Below are positions 32,942-41,657 of a stretch of DNA of 64,000 nucleotides, one piece after another. The notes beneath the pieces are model-generated. The model saw only the letters and a program-made list of their open reading frames with translations, ran no database searches and was not told where the DNA came from. A program made the position numbers and the translations under genes. The DNA is from Ottowia sp. (lineage in GTDB: Bacteria > Pseudomonadota > Gammaproteobacteria > Burkholderiales > Burkholderiaceae_C): NCBI RefSeq assembly GCF_016703145.1, contig NZ_JADJCO010000005.1, forward strand, positions 1,054,001-1,118,000, given 5' to 3'. Each line of letters starts with the position of its first letter. The stretch's first letter is position 1.

Positions 32942-32979
32942 AAATAAAAAGCCTTGCAACTCATGGAGTTGCAAGGCTT
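32942..32979 (-). terminator. terminator of tRNA-Arg
   Basis: GCCTTGCAACTC and GAGTTGCAAGGC pair perfectly around three bases, followed on the minus strand by TTTTTATTT. Confidence 0.85.
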
Positions 32980-32986
32980 GAATGGA

Positions 32987-33063
32987 TGGCGCGGCTGGCA
33001 GGATTCGAACCCACGACCCCTTGGTTCGTAGCCAAGTACTCTATCCAACTGAGCTACAGCCGC
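32987..33063 (-). tRNA. tRNA-Arg (anticodon ACG)
   Basis: Read on the minus strand the 77-base gene folds into a cloverleaf with acceptor GCGGCTG/CAGCCGC, D-loop AGCTCAGTTGGATAGAG, anticodon loop CTACGAA giving ACG, T-arm GGGTTCGAATCC and an encoded CCA. It reads CGU and, with A34 converted to inosine, CGC and CGA. Confidence 0.95.
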
Positions 33064-33075
33064 GCGAAGCCATAA

Positions 33076-33081
33076 AGTATA
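33076..33081 (-). promoter_or_regulatory. -10 box of tRNA-Arg
   Basis: TATACT on the minus strand lies about 13 bases upstream of the mature tRNA 5' end in an AT-rich stretch. A matching -35 is weak. Confidence 0.45.
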
Positions 33082-33217
33082 CCACGAGAAAATCGTAAAT
33101 TCATAGCGCCTTCATGTTGGTGGGCTCACCGTGTCGAGGTAACGTTGTCGGCTGGAAGTGACCGACCTCAGGCGCGAGAGGATGACGGATGGTTCAATGA
33201 ACCAACCTTAGAAACGC

Positions 33218-35158
33218 CTATCGGGCCGCTGCGGCGTTGGCCGTTCCGGTCGCCGGCATCGGCACCAGGATTTCGGCCTTGTAGCGTGCCTTCAGCAGAT
33301 CGTAGTAGCTGCGCGCCTCGGCGATGCCCCAGAGTTCTTCGTAGCGCGCCCGGACTTGCGCGGCCTGCTCGGTGGTCTGCTCGGCGGGCGGCAGCACCTT
33401 GTCCACGCGTGCCACGGCGTAGCCGTCCGCGCCCAAATCGACACCGACGAACGCAGGCAGCTTGGCCGGGTCGGCGCGCAGCACGGCCTCGACCAGCGAC
33501 GCGGGCTGATCCTGCGGCGCGTCGCGCGACAAGGTCACGGGGGCGGGCAGGCTGGTGGCGCTGGCCGGCTGGGCCACCCAGGCCTTCAGGCGCGCCTGGC
33601 CTTCCTGGCGCGCCATCTCGGCGCCGCGTTCGTTGACGAAAGCCTGGCGCACCTCGTCCTTCACCTCGGCCAACGGGCGCGCGTGCGCCGGGGTGTGCTG
33701 CGTCACGCGGCCGGATGCGAGCTGGTTGGGGCCGATCTCGATGGCTTCGGTGTTGCGCTTGTTGTTCAGCGCATCTGCGTTGAACAGCGCGCTGATGAAC
33801 TTCGGATGGGCCAGCGCACCGGTCGTGCCGGGTGCCGGCGTGCGCGTGACGTAGTCGGCCGTCTGGATGGGGAGCTTGAGCCTGTCGGCCACGGACTTCA
33901 AGCTGTCGGACTGCTCGTACACCCCGTTGGTGAAGCTCTCGGCCAGCTCGCTGAACTGCTTTTGCGCCTGCTGGGCGCGGAACTGGTCCTCGAGCTGCGG
34001 GCGCAGCTTTTCGAACGGCGGGACGGTGGCCGGTTTGACTTCGGTCAACCGGATGATGTGATAGCCGAATTCGCTTTCGACCAGTTCGCTGATGTCGCCC
34101 GCCTTGCCCAGGCCAAACGCCGCCTGCGCGATGATGGGATCAGCGCCCTTGCTGCGCTGGAAGAACCCCAGGTCGCCACCGCTGGGCGCGCTGATGTCAT
34201 CCTGGGAAGACTTGCGGGCCACGTCGGCGAAGCTGGCCGGCGCGGCGCGCACCTGGGCCAGCAGTTCGGCGGCCGCGGCCTTGGCCTTCTCGCGCTCGGC
34301 GGCGGGCACGTCCTTGGGCGCGGGAATCAGGATGTGGCTGGCGCGGCGCTCTTCCGGCGCGCCCAGGGTCGCGGCGTTCTGGTCGTAATAACTGCGCAGC
34401 TCCTGCTCGCTCACGTTCACGCCCTTCTTGACGCTGTCAAGGTCGAGCACGAGGTACTCGATGCGGGCGGATTCGGGCGCCTGGTACTGCGCCTGGTGCG
34501 CCTTGTAGTAGGCCTCCAGGTCGGCATCGCTGGGGTTCAGTTTGGCGGTGTAGTCCTTGGGCGCGAAGCGCACGACCCGCGCCTCGCGCCGCTCAAGGAA
34601 AGCGCCCATCGCCGCATCGACCTGCGCCTGGCTGACGATGGCGGAGTCGACCACGCCGCCCAGCACCTGCCGCTGCGTCAGGTCGGCGCGCACGCGCGCC
34701 TCGAAGCCTTCGGGGGTCAGGCCCTGCGTGGCCAGCAACTGGCGGTAGCGGTCCATGTCGAGCCGGCCGTCGGCCCCGCGCAGCGCGGCGATGTTGGGGT
34801 CGCGCTGCAGATCGCCGGCCAGGCGTGCGTCGCTCGCCATCAGGTGGGCATCGGCGGCCGCGGCGGCCAACACGTGGTCACGCAGCAGGCGCTCCAGCGT
34901 GGCGTACTTCATCCTTGGCGAGTCGAGCAGACCCAGGTCGAGCGCGGGATTGGTGGCGCGCAGGCGATCGATTTCCATGCGATGGGCGTTGTCCCATTCG
35001 GTCTGCGTGATGGGCTTGCCGTTCACGCGCGCCACCTTGCTGGCCCCTTCGTTGAACTGGCTGTAGCCCTCGATGCCGAGAAGCATGAACGAGGGGATGA
35101 CCAGCAGAAACAGCACCACCATCAGGATCTTGGTGTGCTTGCGGACAATGTCGAACAT
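33218..35158 (-). CDS. ppiD: periplasmic peptidyl-prolyl isomerase PpiD-like
   Basis: The 646-residue protein is anchored by one N-terminal helix (ILMVVLFLLVIPSFMLLGI) with the rest periplasmic. A SurA-like N-terminal region (GKPITQTEWDNAH) is followed by a parvulin domain with RRASHILIPAPKDV, GGDLGFFQRSKGADP and SEFGYHIIRLTEVKP. A long C-terminal region follows. PpiD is a chaperone acting at the SecYEG exit. It follows hupB and tRNA-Val in the order hupB-tRNA-ppiD, similar to the lon-hupB-ppiD order of many proteobacteria. Confidence 0.9.
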   Translation of the reverse strand: MFDIVRKHTKILMVVLFLLVIPSFMLLGIEGYSQFNEGASKVARVNGKPITQTEWDNAHRMEIDRLRATNPALDLGLLDSPRMKYATLERLLRDHVLAAAAADAHLMASDARLAGDLQRDPNIAALRGADGRLDMDRYRQLLATQGLTPEGFEARVRADLTQRQVLGGVVDSAIVSQAQVDAAMGAFLERREARVVRFAPKDYTAKLNPSDADLEAYYKAHQAQYQAPESARIEYLVLDLDSVKKGVNVSEQELRSYYDQNAATLGAPEERRASHILIPAPKDVPAAEREKAKAAAAELLAQVRAAPASFADVARKSSQDDISAPSGGDLGFFQRSKGADPIIAQAAFGLGKAGDISELVESEFGYHIIRLTEVKPATVPPFEKLRPQLEDQFRAQQAQKQFSELAESFTNGVYEQSDSLKSVADRLKLPIQTADYVTRTPAPGTTGALAHPKFISALFNADALNNKRNTEAIEIGPNQLASGRVTQHTPAHARPLAEVKDEVRQAFVNERGAEMARQEGQARLKAWVAQPASATSLPAPVTLSRDAPQDQPASLVEAVLRADPAKLPAFVGVDLGADGYAVARVDKVLPPAEQTTEQAAQVRARYEELWGIAEARSYYDLLKARYKAEILVPMPATGTANAAAAR

Positions 35159-35193
35159 GCCTGGGACTCTTCGTAGGGGAACGGGTGGAAATG

Positions 35194-35219
35194 AAAAAGG
35201 CGAACCGGGGTTCGCCTTT
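35194..35219 (-). terminator. terminator after tRNA-Val
   Basis: AAAGGCGAACC and GGTTCGCCTTT pair around two G, followed on the minus strand by TTTTTCATTT. It separates the hupB/tRNA-Val unit from ppiD. Confidence 0.75.
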
Positions 35220-35227
35220 GCGTCAAC

Positions 35228-35303
35228 TGGTGGGTGCTGAGGGGTTCGAACCCCCGACCTACGCCTTGTAAGGGCGCCGCTCTACCAACTGAGCTAAGCA
35301 CCC
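35228..35303 (-). tRNA. tRNA-Val (anticodon TAC)
   Basis: The minus strand folds with acceptor GGGTGCT/AGCACCC, D-loop TAGCTCAGTTGGTAGAGC, anticodon loop CTTACAA giving TAC, T-arm GGGGGTTCGAACCCC and encoded CCA. It lies 17 bp after hupB and is probably co-transcribed with it. Confidence 0.95.
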
Positions 35304-35320
35304 CACCTGAACGGCTTGTA

Positions 35321-35593
35321 TCAGTTCAGCGCGTCCTTCAGCGCCTTGCCGGGACGGAACTTGGGTACTTTGGCGGCCTTGATTTTAATCGTTGCGCCGG
35401 TGCGTGGATTGCGGCCCGAGCGTGCCGCCCGCTTGCCGACCGCGAAGGTACCGAAGCCCACCAGCGACACGGTACCGCCCTTGCGCAGGGTGGTCTTGAC
35501 GGCGCCAATGGTCGCTTCCAGGGCGCGCGTGGCGGCAGCCTTGGAAATGTCGGCGTTCTTGGCAATGTGTTCGATCAGCTCGGTTTTGTTCAC
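35321..35593 (-). CDS. hupB: DNA-binding protein HU-beta
   Basis: A 90-residue HU protein that bends DNA and organises the nucleoid. It begins NKTELIEHIAKNADISKA and contains the conserved GFGTFAVGKRAARSGRNPRTG, where the Pro-tipped beta arm inserts into the minor groove, and ends in VPKFRPGKALKDALN. Length and sequence are typical. It is followed at once by tRNA-Val. Confidence 0.96.
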   Translation of the reverse strand: MNKTELIEHIAKNADISKAAATRALEATIGAVKTTLRKGGTVSLVGFGTFAVGKRAARSGRNPRTGATIKIKAAKVPKFRPGKALKDALN

Positions 35594-35883
35594 GAAGGTG
35601 CCCCTCTTTCAGGATATTTCAGGAATCTGGAGAAAGCGACATCGGGTTGGCTGGACTGATGGTTTCGCCCATCCCCGTTGTTCGCCAGACCTGCGCCTAG
35701 GCCGTCAGCCAAAGCAGCGTGGCACCGCCTGGTGCCCATCCGCCACTCGGCAAAAGCCCGGCCAGCGAGCGATGCATTCTAGACGCAATAGCCCGCCGGC
35801 CCGCCGCGCCGCGCCCTGCTGGTGCGATGACGCAACAACAATTCACAAAGTCGAGCGCTGTCGTGAGATATGGAGCAGCTTCG
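35594..35883. other. gap upstream of hupB, no gene seen
   Basis: This stretch should hold the hupB promoter. TAGAAT on the minus strand at 35776-35781 is a possible -10, but no good -35 accompanies it. No repeat copy or coding potential is evident. Confidence 0.4.
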
Positions 35884-36137
35884 TCAGGACGTCTGGCCCG
35901 CGGGGGGCCGCACGACCAGGGCCGTCAGGGCCATGCCGGCGAGGGTCGTCGGCGTGATGGGCTCATCGAACAGCACCCATGCGATCGAGAACGCGTAGCG
36001 AATCAGAAAAAGGTGAACGGCGGCGCGTACGGCATGCCGTAGCGCGCGACGATGAAGCCGGTGGCCCAGATGAGGACGAACACCGCCGGCATCCAGCGGA
36101 CCAAGGCGGAAGTGCCGACGCCGGGATCGCCGCTCAT
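35884..36137 (-). pseudogene. EamA/DMT-family transporter, internal-deletion remnant
   Basis: The minus strand begins with ATG at 36137 and reads RWMPAVFVLIWATGFIVARYGMPYAPPFTFF, the first helix of an EamA-type exporter, then stops at 36003. In another frame directly after it comes AFSIAWVLFDEPITPTTLAGMALTALVV, the last helix pair of the same family, ending at 35884. Most of the protein (about 200 residues) is missing and the halves are out of frame. The 5' end overlaps the pgsA stop by 4 bp, so it was once coupled to pgsA. Confidence 0.7.
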
Positions 36138-36718
36138 CGAACGCGCGCGCGAATCTCGGGCAGCGCCTTCTGCAGGTAGTACACCATCGACCACACGGTC
36201 AGCACCGCCGCCAGCCAGATCAGCCACTGGCCCCAGGCGCGCGTATCCACCAGGCCGAACAGGTGCCCGTCGTACAGCAGGAAGGGGATGGCCACCATCT
36301 GCACCGTGGTCTTGAGCTTGCCGAGCATGTGCACCGCCACGCTGCGGCTGGCGCCGATGCGGGCCATCCACTCGCGCAAGGCCGAGATGGCGATCTCGCG
36401 CCCGATGATGATCAGCGCCACGAACACGTCCGTGCGCTGCAGGTGCACCAGCACCAGCAGCGAGGCGCAGACCAGGAACTTGTCGGCCACCGGGTCGAGG
36501 AAGGCGCCGAAGGACGAGGTCTGGTTGAGCTTGCGCGCCAGGAAGCCGTCGAGCCAGTCGGTCCAGGCGAAGACGATGAACATCACCGTGGCCACCAAGT
36601 TGCGCGTTTCGGGCGCCAGCGGCAGGTAGAACACGCCGATGATGAGCGGGATCGCGACGATGCGTGTCCAGGTCAGCAGGGTCGGCACGGTGAAGAACAT
36701 GGTGGGCGATTGTGTCAC
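36134..36718 (-). CDS. pgsA: CDP-diacylglycerol-glycerol-3-phosphate 3-phosphatidyltransferase
   Basis: The 194-residue membrane enzyme makes phosphatidylglycerophosphate, the first committed step of phosphatidylglycerol synthesis. The CDP-alcohol phosphotransferase motif D-x2-DG-x2-AR-x8-G-x3-D-x3-D is present as DWLDGFLARKLNQTSSFGAF followed by LDPVADK. Helices LLTWTRIVAIPLIIGVFYL and FLVCASLLVLVHL flank it. It lies downstream of uvrC in the same direction with a repeat copy between, matching the uvrC-pgsA order known in many bacteria. Confidence 0.95.
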   Translation of the reverse strand: MTQSPTMFFTVPTLLTWTRIVAIPLIIGVFYLPLAPETRNLVATVMFIVFAWTDWLDGFLARKLNQTSSFGAFLDPVADKFLVCASLLVLVHLQRTDVFVALIIIGREIAISALREWMARIGASRSVAVHMLGKLKTTVQMVAIPFLLYDGHLFGLVDTRAWGQWLIWLAAVLTVWSMVYYLQKALPEIRARVR

Positions 36719-36760
36719 GCCGCCGGCGCGCGGCGGGCCGCGCCCGGCGCAAGACCACTT

Positions 36761-36823
36761 GCTACTTAATACATAGCTGTTGGCCCAGTATCCGTGCTGG
36801 CTGGAGGCCGATTTTGCTTGAAA
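36761..36823 (-). repeat. dispersed hairpin repeat, copy 10
   Basis: Between uvrC and pgsA the minus strand reads AAGCAAAATCGGCCTCCAG, then CCAGCACGGATACTGGGCC, ending AGCTATGTATTAAGTAGC with GCTA/TAGC pairing. Confidence 0.85.
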
Positions 36824-36841
36824 CCACGCCGCAGGGCGGAT

Positions 36842-38812
36842 TCAATGCAGCGCGCGGTAGATGTCCTCGGCCAGCGCGCGCGAAATGCCCTCCACCGTGG
36901 CCAGGTCGTGTACGCTGGCCGCCTCCACGCCGCGCACGCCGCCGAAGCGCTGCAGCAGGCGCGCGCGCTTCTTGGGGCCGACGCCGGGAATCTCCTCGAT
37001 GCGGCTGCCGCCCACGCGCACCCGGTCGCGCTGCGCGCGCATGCCGGTGATGGCGAAGCGGTGCGCCTCGTCGCGGATCTGCGCCACCAGCATCAGGGCG
37101 GCCGAATCCCTGCCCAGCCAGACCTTCTCGCGCCCGTCGGCGAACACCAGCTCCTCCAGGCCGACCTTGCGGCCCTCGCCCTTCTCGACGCCGACGATCA
37201 GCGACACGTCCAGCGCCAGCTCGGCGAACACCTCGCGCGCCACCGCCACCTGCCCCTTGCCGCCGTCGACCAGCACCAGGTCGGGCATGCGCACGGTGGC
37301 GGCGTTGCCCTGCTCGCCCAGCGCCTCGGCGATCTTGCCGTAGCGGCGCCGCAGCACCTGGCGCATGGCGGCGTAGTCGTCGCCGGGGGTGATGCCCTCG
37401 ATGCCATAGCGCCGGTACTCGCCGCCCTGCATGCGGTGGCCCTGGAAGACGACGCAACTGGCCTGCGTGGCCTCGCCGGCGGTGTGGCTGATGTCGAAGC
37501 ATTCGATGCGCAGCTCATCCAGGTTGTCGGCGGGCAGGTCCAGCGCTTCGGCCAGGGCGCGCGTGCGCGCCTGCTGCGAGCCCTCCTCGGCCAGCAGGCG
37601 GGCCAGTTGCAGGGCGGCGTTCTGCTCGGCCATCTCCAGCCACGCGCGGCGCTGGCCGCGCGGCGCGTGCGTGGCCTGGATGCGCGCGCCGGTCTGCTCG
37701 CCCAGCGCCTTCAGCAGCGCGGCGCTGACCGGCTCGCTGCTGATGAGCTGCGCCGGCGCGGGCACGCCCAGGTAGTGCTGGGCGATGAAGGCGTCCAGCA
37801 CCTGCGCCTCCACCGTGGGCAGCTCGGCGTCGCCGCGCTCGGCCGCCAGCGCGTGCGCGTCCTCCACGTGCGTGGGGAAGTACGCCCGGTCGCCCAGGTG
37901 GCGCCCGCCGCGCACCATGGCCAGGTTGACGCAGGCGCGCCCGCCCTGCACCTTGACGGCGAGGATGTCCACGTCGGCCTCCGACCCCACCTCCACCGCC
38001 TGCTGGTGCAGCACGCGCGAAAGCGACTGCATCTGGTTGCGGATGGCGGCCGCCTGCTCGAACTCCAGCGCCTCGGCGTGCGCCATCATGCGGCGCTCCA
38101 GCACCTGCAGCAGCTCCTGCGTCTCGCCGCGCAAGAATTGCTCGGCGTGCGCCACGTCGGCCGCGTAGTCGTCGACGCCGATGTGGCGCACGCACGGGCC
38201 GGAACAGCGCTTGATCTGGTACAGCAGGCAGGGCCGCATGCGGTGAGCGAACACCGTGTCCTCGCAGGTGCGCAGGCGGAACACCTTCTGCAGCAGCTGG
38301 ATGGTTTCCTTCACCGCCCACGCGCCGGGGTACGGCCCGAAGTAGCGGTGCCGCTTGTCGGTGGCGCCGCGGTAGTAGGCCATGCGCGCGTAGGCGCCGG
38401 CGGGCGGAAAGCCCTCGCCCGGGTCGCGCGGCGCCTGGCCGGTGCCGGTGATCTTCAGATAGGGGTAGCTCTTGTCGTCGCGAAAGAGGATGTTGTAGCG
38501 GGGCGCGAGCTGCTTGATCAGGTTGTTTTCCAGGATCAACGCCTCGGCCTCGGAACGCACCACCGTCGTCTCCAGCCGCGCGATCCGGCCCACCATGTGG
38601 CCGATGCGCGTGCCGCCGTGGTCGCGGCCGAAGTAGCTGGACACGCGCTTCTTCAGGTGCCGCGCCTTGCCCACGTACAGCACCTGCCCGGCCGCGTCGT
38701 AGTAGCGGTACACGCCCGGCAGGCCGGGCAGCGCGGCCACCTGCGCCAGCAGCTCGGGCGCGTGGCCGGCGGTCGACGAATCGGCGGGGGCGGGCACGTC
38801 GGGTTCGCTCAT
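36842..38812 (-). CDS. uvrC: excinuclease ABC subunit C
   Basis: The 656-residue nuclease makes both incisions in nucleotide excision repair with UvrA and UvrB. The GIY-YIG domain is at the start (PGVYRYYDAAGQVLYVGKA, with Arg and Glu in the following segment). Then come a Cys-rich stretch (RPCLLYQIKRCSGPC), the UvrB-binding UVR motif (EALEFEQAAAIRNQMQSL), the RNase H-like 3' nuclease domain (DLVLVDGGKGQ) and tandem helix-hairpin-helix motifs (EEIPGVGPKKRARLL). The start at 38812 was chosen because the longer frame is Arg/Gly-rich and runs into the divergent earP. Confidence 0.96.
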   Translation of the reverse strand: MSEPDVPAPADSSTAGHAPELLAQVAALPGLPGVYRYYDAAGQVLYVGKARHLKKRVSSYFGRDHGGTRIGHMVGRIARLETTVVRSEAEALILENNLIKQLAPRYNILFRDDKSYPYLKITGTGQAPRDPGEGFPPAGAYARMAYYRGATDKRHRYFGPYPGAWAVKETIQLLQKVFRLRTCEDTVFAHRMRPCLLYQIKRCSGPCVRHIGVDDYAADVAHAEQFLRGETQELLQVLERRMMAHAEALEFEQAAAIRNQMQSLSRVLHQQAVEVGSEADVDILAVKVQGGRACVNLAMVRGGRHLGDRAYFPTHVEDAHALAAERGDAELPTVEAQVLDAFIAQHYLGVPAPAQLISSEPVSAALLKALGEQTGARIQATHAPRGQRRAWLEMAEQNAALQLARLLAEEGSQQARTRALAEALDLPADNLDELRIECFDISHTAGEATQASCVVFQGHRMQGGEYRRYGIEGITPGDDYAAMRQVLRRRYGKIAEALGEQGNAATVRMPDLVLVDGGKGQVAVAREVFAELALDVSLIVGVEKGEGRKVGLEELVFADGREKVWLGRDSAALMLVAQIRDEAHRFAITGMRAQRDRVRVGGSRIEEIPGVGPKKRARLLQRFGGVRGVEAASVHDLATVEGISRALAEDIYRALH

Positions 38813-38852
38813 GCGCGGCAGTTTACGGGCGCGCCTGGGCAACAATCGCCCG

Positions 38853-39965
38853 ATGGTCATGCCGTCGCTCACCTGGGACGTGTTCTGCCGCGTCGTGGAC
38901 AACCACGGCGACCTGGGTGTGTGCTGGCGCCTGTCGCGCGAGCTGGCCGCGCGCGGCCACCAGGTGCGCCTGTGGGTGGACGACGCCCGCGCCCTGCCCT
39001 GGATGGCGCCCGGCGCACTGCGGGGCGCCGTGCCCGGCGTGCGGGTGCTGCCCTGGACGCAGCCCCTCGATCCCGCGGTTCTTGCCGCCCTGCCCCGCGC
39101 CGACGTGTGGGTCGAGGCCTTCGGTTGCGAGCCGCCGCCGGAATTCGTCGCCCACGGCTCCCAGGCCGTCATCGCGCCGCCGCCCGTGTGGATCAACCTC
39201 GAGTACCTCAGCGCCGAGCCCTGGGTCGAGCGCATGCACCGCCTGCCCTCGCCCGTGCCGCGCGGGCCGGCGGCGGGCTGGACCAAGTGGTTCTTCTATC
39301 CCGGCTTCACGCCGGGCACCGGCGGGTTGCCGCGCGAACACGACCTGCCCACGCGGCAGGCCGCTTTCGACCGCGCCGCGTGGCTGGCAGCCCAGGGCAT
39401 CGACTGGCGCGGCGAGCGGCTGGTGTCGCTGTTCTGCTATGAGCCGCCGGCCCTGCCCGCGCTGCTGGCGCAACTGCGGGCCGCGCCGCGGCCCACGCGG
39501 CTGCTCGTCACCGCCGGCCGCGCAGCGCAGGCCGTGCGCGCCGCTCTTCAAAATCAAAATGGCCACCAACCCGCACTGGTACTGCGCGAACAGCTATCGA
39601 TTTCATACCTGCCGCACCTGCCGCAGACCGCCTACGACGAGCTGCTGTGGGCCTGCGACCTCAACTTCGTGCGCGGCGAGGACTCGCTGGTACGCGCCCT
39701 GTGGGCCGGCCGGCCCTTCGTCTGGCAGCCCTACCCGCAGCACGACGGCGCGCACCACGCCAAGCTGGACGCCTTCCTGGACTGGTTGGCGGCGCCGCCC
39801 GGCCTGGGCGCCTTCCACCGCGCCTGGAGCGGCATCGGCGCCGCCCCGCTGCCCATGCCCGACGAGCCAGCGTGGGCGGACTGCGCCCAGGGCGCGCGGC
39901 GCCGCCTGCTGGCGCAGAACGACCTGCTCACCCAACTGGCCGGCTTTGTCCGCGAAAAACGTTAG
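38853..39965 (+). CDS. earP: EF-P arginine rhamnosyltransferase EarP
   Basis: A glycosyltransferase (GT104) of about 370 residues that transfers rhamnose from dTDP-rhamnose to Arg32 of EF-P. Family marks are TWDVFCRVVDNHGDLGVCWRL at the start, WVEAFGCEPPPEF, WINLEYLSAEPW, FFYPGFTPGTGGL and late NFVRGEDSLVRALWAGRPF, which bind the nucleotide sugar. The start is ATG 38853 or 38859. A copy of the dispersed repeat lies in frame in the middle (around QNQNGHQPALVLREQLSIS) without breaking the protein. It directly precedes efp, the standard arrangement, and is divergent from uvrC by about 40 bp. Confidence 0.95.
   Translation: MVMPSLTWDVFCRVVDNHGDLGVCWRLSRELAARGHQVRLWVDDARALPWMAPGALRGAVPGVRVLPWTQPLDPAVLAALPRADVWVEAFGCEPPPEFVAHGSQAVIAPPPVWINLEYLSAEPWVERMHRLPSPVPRGPAAGWTKWFFYPGFTPGTGGLPREHDLPTRQAAFDRAAWLAAQGIDWRGERLVSLFCYEPPALPALLAQLRAAPRPTRLLVTAGRAAQAVRAALQNQNGHQPALVLREQLSISYLPHLPQTAYDELLWACDLNFVRGEDSLVRALWAGRPFVWQPYPQHDGAHHAKLDAFLDWLAAPPGLGAFHRAWSGIGAAPLPMPDEPAWADCAQGARRRLLAQNDLLTQLAGFVREKR
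39545..39609 (+). repeat. dispersed hairpin repeat, copy 11, inside earP
   Basis: TTCAAAATCAAAATGGCC, CCGCACTGGTACTGCGCG and AGCTATCGATTTCAT match the family in order. It is read in frame, though in a different phase from the dnaX copy. Confidence 0.75.
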
Positions 39966-40107
39966 AATTCAAGGCTTTGCAAAAACCCGCCGGCGGCCGC
40001 GAACAGCCAGCCTGCCGGCCCCGGCGCACGTCGCCGCAGCGCGCACAGAACGCCTAGAGCCAGTGCACGAGCGGCCCACGCTCCACCTTCCACTGGAATC
40101 TCTACCC

Positions 40108-40662
40108 ATGAAAATCGCTCAGGAAATCCGCGCCGGCAACGTCATCATGCACGGCAAGGATCCGATGATCGTCCTGAAGACCGAATACGCCCGCGGCGGC
40201 CGCGGCGCCGCCACCGTGCGCATGAAGCTCAAGGCCCTGCTCAACAACATGGGCACCGAGGTCGTCTTCAAGGCCGACGACAAGATGGACCAGGTCATCC
40301 TCGACCACAAGGAATGCACCTACTCCTACTTCGCCGACCCCATGTACGTGTTCATGGACGCCGAGTACAACCAGTACGAGGTCGAGGCCGAGAACATGGG
40401 CGACGCCCTGAACTACCTCGAAGACGGCATGGCCGTCGAAGTGGTGTTCTACGACGGCAAGGCCATCTCCGTCGAGCTGCCCACCACCGTGGTGCGCGGC
40501 ATCACCTGGACCGAACCGGCCGTCAAGGGCGACACCTCGGGCAAGGTGCTCAAGCCGGCCAAGATCGCCACCGGCTTCGAGGTGGCGGTGCCGCTGTTCG
40601 TCGCGCAGGACGACAAGATCGAGATCGACACGCGCACCGGCGAATACCGCAAGCGCGTCTGA
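40108..40662 (+). CDS. efp: elongation factor P, Arg32 type
   Basis: The 184-residue factor binds between P and E sites of stalled ribosomes and rescues polyproline synthesis. The loop that enters the peptidyl transferase centre reads EYARGGRGAATV with Arg at position 32, the residue rhamnosylated by EarP, rather than the Lys34 of enteric EF-P. The three beta-barrel domains are intact with the ending IEIDTRTGEYRKRV. It lies 142 bp after earP and is followed by a strong terminator. Confidence 0.97.
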   Translation: MKIAQEIRAGNVIMHGKDPMIVLKTEYARGGRGAATVRMKLKALLNNMGTEVVFKADDKMDQVILDHKECTYSYFADPMYVFMDAEYNQYEVEAENMGDALNYLEDGMAVEVVFYDGKAISVELPTTVVRGITWTEPAVKGDTSGKVLKPAKIATGFEVAVPLFVAQDDKIEIDTRTGEYRKRV

Positions 40663-40686
40663 GGCCACGCGCCGCCCGACTCGCCC

Positions 40687-40710
40687 AAGGCTCCGGTTTC
40701 GGAGCCTTTT
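40687..40710 (+). terminator. terminator of efp
   Basis: AAGGCTCCG and CGGAGCCTT pair around GTTT, followed by TTTT. Confidence 0.85.
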
Positions 40711-40764
40711 CGCCTTCTAGCCCGCGTGGATGTTGCGCCAGTCGCTTCCAATAGAATAGCAATC

Positions 40765-41631
40765 ATGGAAACCACCGAAGACATCAGGGAGTCCACGCCG
40801 CTCAGCGACGCCTGGGCCGCGCTGCAGGCCCATGCCGACCGCGGCGAGCCGCTGGAGCCCGATGCCTACAGGCTGGCCTTCGCCGACCCCGAGTTCCTGC
40901 TGCGGCGCGAGACGCGCGGCATCCGCTTCCAGCTCGAGCTGCTCAAGCCCGACCTGGGCCTGGCGGCGGCCGGCATCCACCACACGGTGGTCTTCTACGG
41001 CGGCGCGCGCTTCGTCGCCCCCGAGGTGGCCGAGCAGCAGCTGGCCATCGCGCGCGCGGCCGGCGACGCGCAGGCCCTGGCGCTGGCCGAGCGCGCCCTG
41101 CGCACCTCGCGCTACTACGACCAGGCGCGCGCGTTCGCCCGCCTCGTCGCCAGCTACAGCCTGCGCCAGCCGCAGGCGGAAAAGCTGTTCATCTGCACCG
41201 GCGGCGGCCCTGGCGTGATGGAGGCCGCCAACCGCGGCGCCGACGACGTCGGCGTGCCCTCGGTCGGCCTGAACATCGCCCTGCCGCACGAGCAGGCGAC
41301 CAATCCCTACGTATCGCCGCACCTGGCTTTCAAGTTCCACTACTTCGCGCTGCGCAAGATGCATTTCATGATGCGCGCCAAGGCGCTGGTGGCCTTCCCC
41401 GGCGGCTTCGGCACGCTGGACGAGCTGTTCGAGGTGCTCACCCTGGTGCAGACGCGCAAGGCCAAGCCCGTGCCCATCGTGCTGTTCGGCCACGACTACT
41501 GGAACCGCTTGCTGAACCTGGAGCTCCTGGTCGAGGAAGGCGCCATCGCCCCCGAGGACCTGGCGCTTTACCAGATCGTCGACACGCCCGAGGCGGCGTG
41601 GGACGCCATCCGCCAGTTCTACGGCCTGTGA
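40765..41631 (+). CDS. LOG-family (TIGR00730) nucleotide phosphoribohydrolase
   Basis: The 288-residue protein has the Rossmann fold of the LOG/lysine decarboxylase-like family. CTGGGPGVMEAANRGA and FPGGFGTLDELFEVLTLVQT are the PGGxGTxxE-type motifs that define it. Members release the base from nucleoside monophosphates. The N-terminal 90 residues are an extension found in the longer bacterial group. The ATG at 40765 was chosen because conserved sequence starts there. TAGAAT at 40752-40757 may be a -10 for a nearly leaderless transcript. Confidence 0.85.
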   Translation: METTEDIRESTPLSDAWAALQAHADRGEPLEPDAYRLAFADPEFLLRRETRGIRFQLELLKPDLGLAAAGIHHTVVFYGGARFVAPEVAEQQLAIARAAGDAQALALAERALRTSRYYDQARAFARLVASYSLRQPQAEKLFICTGGGPGVMEAANRGADDVGVPSVGLNIALPHEQATNPYVSPHLAFKFHYFALRKMHFMMRAKALVAFPGGFGTLDELFEVLTLVQTRKAKPVPIVLFGHDYWNRLLNLELLVEEGAIAPEDLALYQIVDTPEAAWDAIRQFYGL

Positions 41632-41657
41632 CCGGGCGACGCGGCTAGAATCAGGCA

